A DNA stretch of 64,000 nucleotides from Alviniconcha marisindica (Eukaryota > Mollusca > Gastropoda > Provannidae): positions 798,501-862,500 of the forward strand of contig JABMCL010000715.1 of assembly GCA_018857735.1 (NCBI GenBank), written 5' to 3'. Below the pieces are notes generated by a model. It searched no databases. It saw only the letters and a list, made by a program, of their open reading frames with translations, and was not told where the DNA came from. Positions 58,125 to 64,000 of this stretch are shown here, in pieces. The position numbers and the translations under genes are program-made. The number at the start of each line of letters is the position of its first letter. The stretch's first letter is position 1.

Positions 58125-58940
58125 CGGGGTAATCACTTTATCAAGCTACAAAACGACACTTAAACAACAATTAAACGGTGAAAAACGATGAAAATTGACT
58201 GATGGAGAGCTAATCCACTTATCTTTTGGGGGGGTGAGCTATGTCCAGTGTTTGAAAATTTGGAATCTAGCCTTTCTCACAGTTAGTCCGGCCCAGTCTT
58301 CTCAGTCTCTATCCGACTCAAACTGCCCCGAAAAGCCGGAGAAACGCGACACTACTGCTGCTGAGTGGCAGTCTATCGGTGCATCAGTTGTTGCAACCCA
58401 GTGAGCTACACTAAAACTTCAGTGCTATGATAACTTCATTTTGTTGTTTCATACAACCACAAATAGTCTCTGTCAGTTACATTCCCTAAAAGTACAAAAG
58501 TAGCCAATTATAATGAAACTCCGCATCAAAATGTGTGTAAACTGCATGACCACATGTCTGTGCCATACAAACTGAACACTGTTATTCAAGTGTATTTGCA
58601 AAAAATGAAGCTTGTAAAACAAGATCCAAACACATAAAAGGTTCAAAAGAACGCTGTTTATTAGGACAAAACACAATCTACAAATTTTCGAGGTAATCCT
58701 CTTTATCAAGCTACAAAACGACACTTAAACAACAGTTAAACGGTGCAAAACGGTGAAAAATGAGATGGAAAGCTAAACCACTTATCTGTTTTTGGTTGAG
58801 CTATGTTGTTTTGCTGTGAAACTAAGCTGCGTAAACTTTTCCTTTCCCCTTTGTCAAGCTACAAAACGACACTTAAACAACACTTAAACGGTGAAAAACG
58901 ATGAAAAATGAGATGGAAAGCTAAACCACTGTGTGTGTGT
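58125..58940. repeat. Three direct copies of an about 80-120-bp repeat
   Basis: TTTATCAAGCTACAAAACGA then CACTTAAACAACA..TAAACGGTG and a GAGATGGAAAGCTAAACCAC-type end occur at 58137-58240, 58701-58805 and 58850-58930. They are spaced copies, not a head-to-tail array. Confidence 0.85.
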
Positions 58941-58944
58941 GTGT

Positions 58945-59345
58945 GTGTGTGTGATAAACTGAGCGTATCCTTATGCCTTTGTAAGCGCTCCGGGCTCTTA
59001 CGAGATGGGGCGCTATAAATATATTTTTAATTTATTATTACAATGTCTACATGGCCTGAGAGTAACTGGAGAAATAATAATTAATAATACAGAACACTTG
59101 TTAGGCGCACATTATGCTATACAAGTCACTAGGCGCGGTACAGAGAAACATTCTGACAAAAACAGCCATAAAACCCACAGTCATGAGTCCCAGTTTTTTA
59201 ACTTCAGCTTCATCAGACCATATCAATCATTCCATCAAACATATCCACAGGACATACACAACACACGATCAAACCACACGATCACGCGGTCTCTATATAA
59301 TCATATTCGACATAGCTCACAGAGCTACAGGCAGCAGTAGCCTTG
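58945..59345. mobile_element. Two retroelement tail fragments, opposite orientations
   Basis: 58965-59038 (+): GTAAGCGCTCCGGGCTCTTA, GGGGCGCTATAAATATATTT, then TTATTATTA. 59040-59345 reads on the - strand into a similar tail (TGCGCCTAACAAGTGTTCTG then TATTATTAAT) and shares its body with 10925-11110. Confidence 0.6.
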
Positions 59346-59424
59346 TAGTCTACTCAAAGCAATAAAGAACTTCATTTTCACACTGGCCGACGCGGGGATA
59401 ATACAACACAGAGAGAGAGAGACG

Positions 59425-59426
59425 CG

Positions 59427-59475
<49 letters not shown>

Positions 59476-59935
59476 TCCAAGCAGTGGTTTACGACGTCCT
59501 TCCTCCAACCACTGCCAATGGTGATTACACAGTATGTCTCGAAAAACTGTCAGCTAGCGAACAGTTTTTCGATGATGCTCAAACGGCAGTAAGTTTGTAA
59601 CAGACAAATCAGATTATATCAGACATTTCTTTTATAACTGACCACGTTGTTTACGCCAGCACAAATAATACCAAAATCGTTTGAATCGAGACAGAACTTG
59701 AGACATCACTTTTTTATTTTCTGCTTTTTACTCGGGGAGGGTGCGTCTCAAATTTATGTGGGTGCTTGGGCGCTATGTTGCTTCCACAGTCTTAATAGTA
59801 CCCAAACCTTTCGGAGGGCGCTGACCGCGTCGGTGGACAGCCATGCGGAGATAAAGAGTGCTCCTTCAGTGGCGTAATCAAATCTGGTGGAGTTTGGAGG
59901 AAGGTGCCGGAAAGCGATGCTCGGAGCGTGAGAAA
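59425..59935. repeat. (CG)/(CA) microsatellite and dispersed repeat copies
   Basis: GACGCGCGCGCGCGC then (AC)n at 59421-59475. The words TTTACGACGTCCTTCCTCCA (59484) and GGTGCCGGAAAGCGATGCTC (59902) match the repeat at 2395-2590. Confidence 0.75.
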
Positions 59936-60050
59936 CACGCACGCACGCACGCACATACGCACACGCACGCACGCACGCACGCACATACGCACACGCACGC
60001 ACGCACGAATGCACACACATACACAGAAACACACACACGCCGCGCGCGCG

Positions 60051-60082
<32 letters not shown>
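59936..60082. repeat. Compound (ACGC)n / (CG)n / (CA)n microsatellite
   Basis: Runs of ACGCACGC, CGCGCGCG and CACACA. Open frames on both strands here are compositional artefacts. Confidence 0.97.
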
Positions 60083-60083
<1 letters not shown>

Positions 60084-60446
60084 TGAGGCAAGAGAAAAGA
60101 CAGATTATAGGGTTGCTGAAGACGGGGTGACAAAGCGTGCGGTGAGTGAACCTCGTGGTGACAAAACGTGCAGGCAGTGCATGCATCAGATCTGACACAA
60201 AGCGTGCCGGGGTGACATAGCCCGCCCCAACAGTACTGTTCTCGCGGCGCCCCAGTGTATGGAGCAGGGCCTGAGAGGGAAAAAACTGCAAACTCTGGTA
60301 GGCCCACTAGTGGCAGGAATGGGTAGCGCTCGTCTTGTGACGCCTCAGTGCAGCCATACCCTGTAAGGCCACTTGAATCTCCCTCGGCAATGAACAAATG
60401 AAAAAGAAGAAACTTTGATACAGACAGCCGTTCAACGTTTTTTTTT

Positions 60447-60484
<38 letters not shown>

Positions 60485-60618
60485 GTTTTTGTTTTTTCTC
60501 TCTTTTTTCTCTCTTTTTTTTTTCGTTTCTTTTTTCTTCTATATATATATTAATTTTATTTGATCATACTTGACCTTGTGTCAAGTGCCTTTGCGACAGA
60601 CTTAGGTAGGTAGGTAGT
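60083..60618. other. No gene recognised
   Basis: Includes (GT)n at 60450-60480 and T-rich sequence to 60540. Confidence 0.5.
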
Positions 60619-61240
60619 GTTGCTTAATGTCCTCAGATGTCAGTTGACATCTTAGGGACAAGCTGAGACCAATGCCGAAGCATGGTTCAATATAGCTTTA
60701 CGTCCACGGAAACCAGAAGGCTCATTAGGACGGACAGCCCAGGACGGCCACCTCGACTCTCACACAGCTCCTGAACTATGGGGGACAGACTTGTTATTAT
60801 GGTAGTATTTATATGGCGTAATATCTTGTCCGGCACAGAACCGTTCTAAGCGTTCACTCACACACGCACACATGAATACACTACACAATTTACAACCCTA
60901 AGTTAAACCGGTTAGGAACAGGGGCTTGGGGCGGGGGAAACACTTTGCCTGACGTCCGAACTGATTCACAGGGCGGCAGACGGGCTGGTGGCACACAGCA
61001 CTGAGAGAGAGACTTTGTTGCTTAACGTCCACGGAGGCGAGAAGGCCTATTAGGGACGGGGACGAGTGGGAAAAGAGTTCATAGTTCAGGAGCTGTGTGA
61101 GAGTCGAGGTGGCCGTCCTGGGCTGTCCGTCCTAACGAGCCTTATGGTTTCCGTGGACGTAAAGCAATATTGAACCATGCTCACGCATTGGTCTCAGCTT
61201 GTCCCTAATATGTCAACCGACATTCGAGGACATGAAGCCC
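60619..61240. repeat. Long inverted repeat of a dispersed family (arms about 160 bp)
   Basis: 60621-60780 (TGCTTAATGTCCTCAGATGT ... CTCCTGAACTATG) and 61080-61240 (CATAGTTCAGGAGCTGTGTG ...) are reverse complements with about 90% identity by eye, separated by about 300 bp. The shared core includes GGACGGACAGCCCAGGACGG. A third copy lies at 62021-62183 in the orientation of the first. Confidence 0.9.
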
Positions 61241-61599
61241 TACCTCATCATGGGAAAAGGGGGATAGAGGAGTGAAACCTCGAAACAGGCGCCAATCCGG
61301 AAGACCAAGGCTGCCGTGGACCGCCGCCAGAACAACAACATATTAAGGCAGTGTCCGTCCGGCATTGCGCAGTGACCACCGCACCACGCCATTGCTGTCC
61401 CAACTGCTATGCAGAACAGTCACAAAGTCAATGTCCGTAGCTCCGCCGTTGGGAAACAACTGAAGCAGAAGAAGTCCAACTCTCAAGCCCAGCTCCACCT
61501 CCCTGCTCTTGATCTCTTCTGGGCTTCTTCGTGAGAGTCCAGCTCACCTCCCTCCTCTTGATCTCACCTGGACTCACTATCGCAGCATTAAGGAAACAT

Positions 61600-61715
61600 G
61601 ATGCTTAACGTCCACAGAAAACCATAAGGCTTATTAGGGACGGGCATCGCAGCATTGTAAGTAAGTAAACATGGTGCTTAACGTCCACAGAAACCATAAG
61701 GCTTATTAGGGTCGG
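61600..61715. repeat. Short dispersed repeat, GCTTAACGTCCACAGAAACC
   Basis: Two adjacent copies (61603 and 61674) of GCTTAACGTCCACAGAAACC plus ATAAGGCTTATTAGGG, with a third at 62217. The same word begins inside the long inverted-repeat family. Confidence 0.8.
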
Positions 61716-61784
61716 GGAGAAGGGGGGGGGGGGGAGGAGGTATGACTAAGGTGGGGGAAGAGGGAGATTCTATACCTATCGCTA

Positions 61785-62000
61785 CACTGTCACCACCAGA
61801 ATGATTCCTGCATTAAGATGGGCAGCGATGAGAGCCATTTTAATGTTTCACTGAGTAGGAAGTGATGGACAAAGTCACAGGACAGTGTCCACAAACCACA
61901 ACCTTTTTGAAGAGAAAGGAGAGTCGAAGCGGTATCGAACCGAGGTCCTTCCGCTTACCAAGCTAACGCCTTACCGCTAGGCCAAACCGGTTCATTAAAC
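61785..62000 (-). mobile_element. tRNA-derived SINE, copy 1
   Basis: On the - strand the head GGTTTGGCCTAGCGGTAAGG (A box) and ACCTCGGTTCGATACC (B box) are followed by a body ending ACCACCAGAATGATTC on the + strand. It matches 62690-62905 along the whole length. The - strand translation PVWPSGKAL is a familiar spurious peptide of this SINE type. Confidence 0.88.
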
Positions 62001-62020
62001 CGCAGCATTGCCGTGCTGTT

Positions 62021-62183
62021 GTGTTGCTTATGTCCTCGGATGTCGGTTGACATATCAGGGACAAGCTGGGACCAATGCCGAAGCATGGTCCAATACAGCT
62101 TTACGTCCACGGAAACCAGAAGGCTCGTTAGGACGGACAGCCCAGGACGGCCACCTCGACTCTCACACAGCTCCTGAACTATG
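62021..62183. repeat. Third copy of the 60.6-kb repeat family
   Basis: Near-identical to 60621-60780, same orientation, adjacent to SINE copy 1. Confidence 0.9.
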
Positions 62184-62329
62184 AGCATTGCTAGTAAGTA
62201 AGTAAGTAAACATGGTGCTTAACGTCCACAGAAACCATAATTGCTGGGCATGGACCTAGATATATACTGGTAGATATAGGTCCATGTTGCCGGGTGCATG
62301 CCGGTAAGACGACTTCCTTTGCCAGCCGA

Positions 62330-62695
62330 AGCGATCGACTGCCGTTGAGGCCCCGCGATTCTGCCTTTGGCACATCTGCCGTTTAGGGCGACAGGCCTTT
62401 GGCACATCTGCCGTTTAGGGCGACAGGCCTTTGGCACATCTGCCGTTTAGGGCGACAGGCCTTTGGCACGACTACCGTTTAGGGTGACAGGCCTTTGGCA
62501 CGACTATCGTTTAGGGCGAAAGGCCTTTGGCACGACTACCGTTTAGGGTGACAGGCCTTTAGCACGACTACCGTTTAGGGCGACAAGCGTTTGGCACAAC
62601 TACCGTTTAGGGCGGCAGGCCTTTGGCACGACTACCATTTAGGGCGACAGGCCTTTGGCGCGACTACCGTTCAGGGCGACAGGCCTTTAGGGCGA
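62330..62695. repeat. 32-bp minisatellite, about 11 copies
   Basis: Units of CCTTTGGCACGACTACCGTT plus TAGGGCGACAGG. Confidence 0.95.
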
Positions 62696-62905
62696 CCACC
62701 AGAATGACTTTACATTATGACTGGCAGCGGTGTAGAACCAAGTCGTTTTAATGCGTCGTTAATCAGAGAAAGTCACAACTGAAAAGTGTCCAGAATAACA
62801 GCTTTTTGAAGAAAGAGGAGAGCCGAAGCAGATCGAACCGAGATCCTTCTGCTCGCCTACCAGTCTAGCGACTTACCGCTGGGCCGACACCGGCGCGAGA
62901 GGACG
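62690..62905 (-). mobile_element. tRNA-derived SINE, copy 2
   Basis: On the - strand GTGTCGGCCCAGCGGTAAGT (A box) and ATCTCGGTTCGATCTG (B box), then a body collinear with copy 1 (CTTTTTGAAGA...GGAGAG, ACCACCAGAATGA). The minisatellite at 62330-62695 directly abuts its tail. Confidence 0.86.
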
Positions 62906-62954
62906 GTAGCGCGGGAAACAACGCAGGGCATAATTATTGTTCCGCACCAGCCAC

Positions 62955-63792
62955 CGTCTGTGACTGAGAGTAGGCACGTCTCACCCACAGACACCACAGC
63001 GCTGAGTCTCTGACAGAGCCACCCGTAAACACCAGGGCAGTCTCTGAGTCACCCACAGACACCACTGCACTGAGTCTGTGAGTCACCCACAGACACCATT
63101 GCAGTCTCTGAGTCACCAACAGACACCACTGCACTGAGTCTGTGAGTCACCCACATACACCGCGGCAGTCTCTGAGTCACCCAGACACCACATCATTGAG
63201 TCACCCACAGACACCACGGCACTGAGTCTCTGAGTCACCCACAGACACCACGGCACTTAGTTCCTGAGTCACCCACAGACACCACGGCAGTGAGTTTCTG
63301 AGTCACCCACAGACACCACGGCAGTCTCTGAGTCACCCACAGACACCAAAGTCTCTGAGTCACCCACAGTCACAGTCTCTGAGTCACCCACAGACACCAC
63401 GCCTCTGACTGAGTCACCCACAGACACCACGCCCCTGACTGAGTCACCCACAGACACCACGACTCTGACTAAGTCACCCACAGACACCACGCCTCTGAGT
63501 CACCCACGGACACCACGCCTCTGACTGAGTCACCCACAGACACCACGCCTCTGACTGAGTCTCCCACAGACACCACGCCTCTGAGTCACCCACAGACACC
63601 ACGACTCTGACTGAGTCACCCACAGACACCACGCCCCTGACTGAGTCTCCCACAGACACCACGCCTCTGAGTCACCCACAGACACCACGACTCTGACTGA
63701 GTCACCCACAGACACCACGCCCCTGACTGAGTCATCCACAGACACCACGGCAGTCTCTGAGTCACCCACAGACACCAGGGCAGTCTCCGGCC
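62955..63792. repeat. About 30-bp minisatellite, GAGTCACCCACAGACACCAC core
   Basis: About 27 units of GAGTCACCCACAGACACCAC plus GCCTCTGACT or GGCAGTCTCT. The - strand frames encoding SVGDSVRGVV repeats are artefacts. Confidence 0.96.
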
Positions 63793-64000
63793 GAATAGAC
63801 TGATAGATATATTTCACTTCACCTTTGCGTGGAGTTTACACGTATAGTATAGAGGTGCTGACGATTTGTGGAAGAAGCCCATTTGCTGTCTGCGTTAGCT
63901 GTGAGTGAGATAGTTGTTTACTCAGGCGAGAGGAGTCAGATTTTAATGTCGGTGGCCTTCAAGCTGCTCTCTGTTTTCGAGACGAAAACGTGCACCTGCT
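63793..64000. other. Right-edge sequence with a possible start codon
   Basis: An ATG at 63946 opens 18 codons to the window end (MSVAFKLLSVFETKTCTC). It could be the first exon of a rightward gene, but the fragment is too short to identify. Confidence 0.15.

Noticed and set aside
59754..60397. Cys/Val/Arg-rich frames on both strands
   Set aside because: They read through (GT)n and (GCGT)n microsatellites.
61955..62188. 77-codon - strand frame with ELCESRGGRPGLSVL and PVWPSGKAL
   Set aside because: It spans a dispersed noncoding repeat and the head of a tRNA-derived SINE; this peptide is a common spurious prediction.
62934..63817. Frames with VSVGDSVRGVV repeats
   Set aside because: Products of the 30-bp minisatellite at the right edge.

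Overview
The window looks like nuclear DNA of an animal, most likely a gastropod mollusc. It has long introns with consensus GT/AG junctions and dozens of minisatellites. It also carries tRNA-derived SINEs and noncoding dispersed repeats that I associate with gastropod genomes. The gastropod placement is an inference from repeat style; no mitochondrial or rRNA marker is present.

Two protein-coding genes could be reconstructed exon by exon, with every splice phase agreeing. (1) On the + strand, 9612-18681, are the last seven recognised exons (272 aa) of a MON2 homologue, the Sec7-less relative of the BIG/GBF proteins that acts on Golgi/endosome membranes. Earlier MON2 exons were not recognised. 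(2) On the - strand, 50873 down to 30500, is a TATDN2-type TatD nuclease. It has nine coding exons and 2839 aa: a single 6.6-kb exon encodes a huge low-complexity N-terminal region, and a complete TatD metal-dependent hydrolase domain follows at the C-terminus. The two genes converge, with about 11.8 kb between their stop codons.

Layout: 1-9.6 kb is non-genic, with several minisatellites, an inverted-repeat relic carrying broken THAP and P2X7-like fragments, and a 5'-truncated LINE. 9.6-18.7 kb is MON2. 18.7-30.5 kb is intergenic, with a 567-bp MITE bearing perfect 25-bp terminal inverted repeats and two large arrays. 30.5-50.9 kb is TATDN2, with a 2.2-kb TIR element in one intron. 51-64 kb holds an array, SINEs, a degenerate LINE, repeat families in direct and inverted copies, microsatellites and a final minisatellite.

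The most interesting signal is that many minisatellites are not randomly placed in introns. They are tandem copies of the gene's own exon-intron junctions. Donor-side arrays repeat the last exonic codons plus GTAAGT-like donors into the intron; acceptor-side arrays repeat the AG plus the first exonic codons. I see this at MON2 exons B, D and F (donors) and A and C (acceptors), and in TATDN2 at the penultimate donor, the last acceptor, the exon 7 acceptor and probably the exon 2 donor. The final TATDN2 intron (about 1.03 kb) consists almost entirely of copies of its own two junctions. Some units are multiples of three and free of stops, so use of an outer site would insert repeated peptide in frame.
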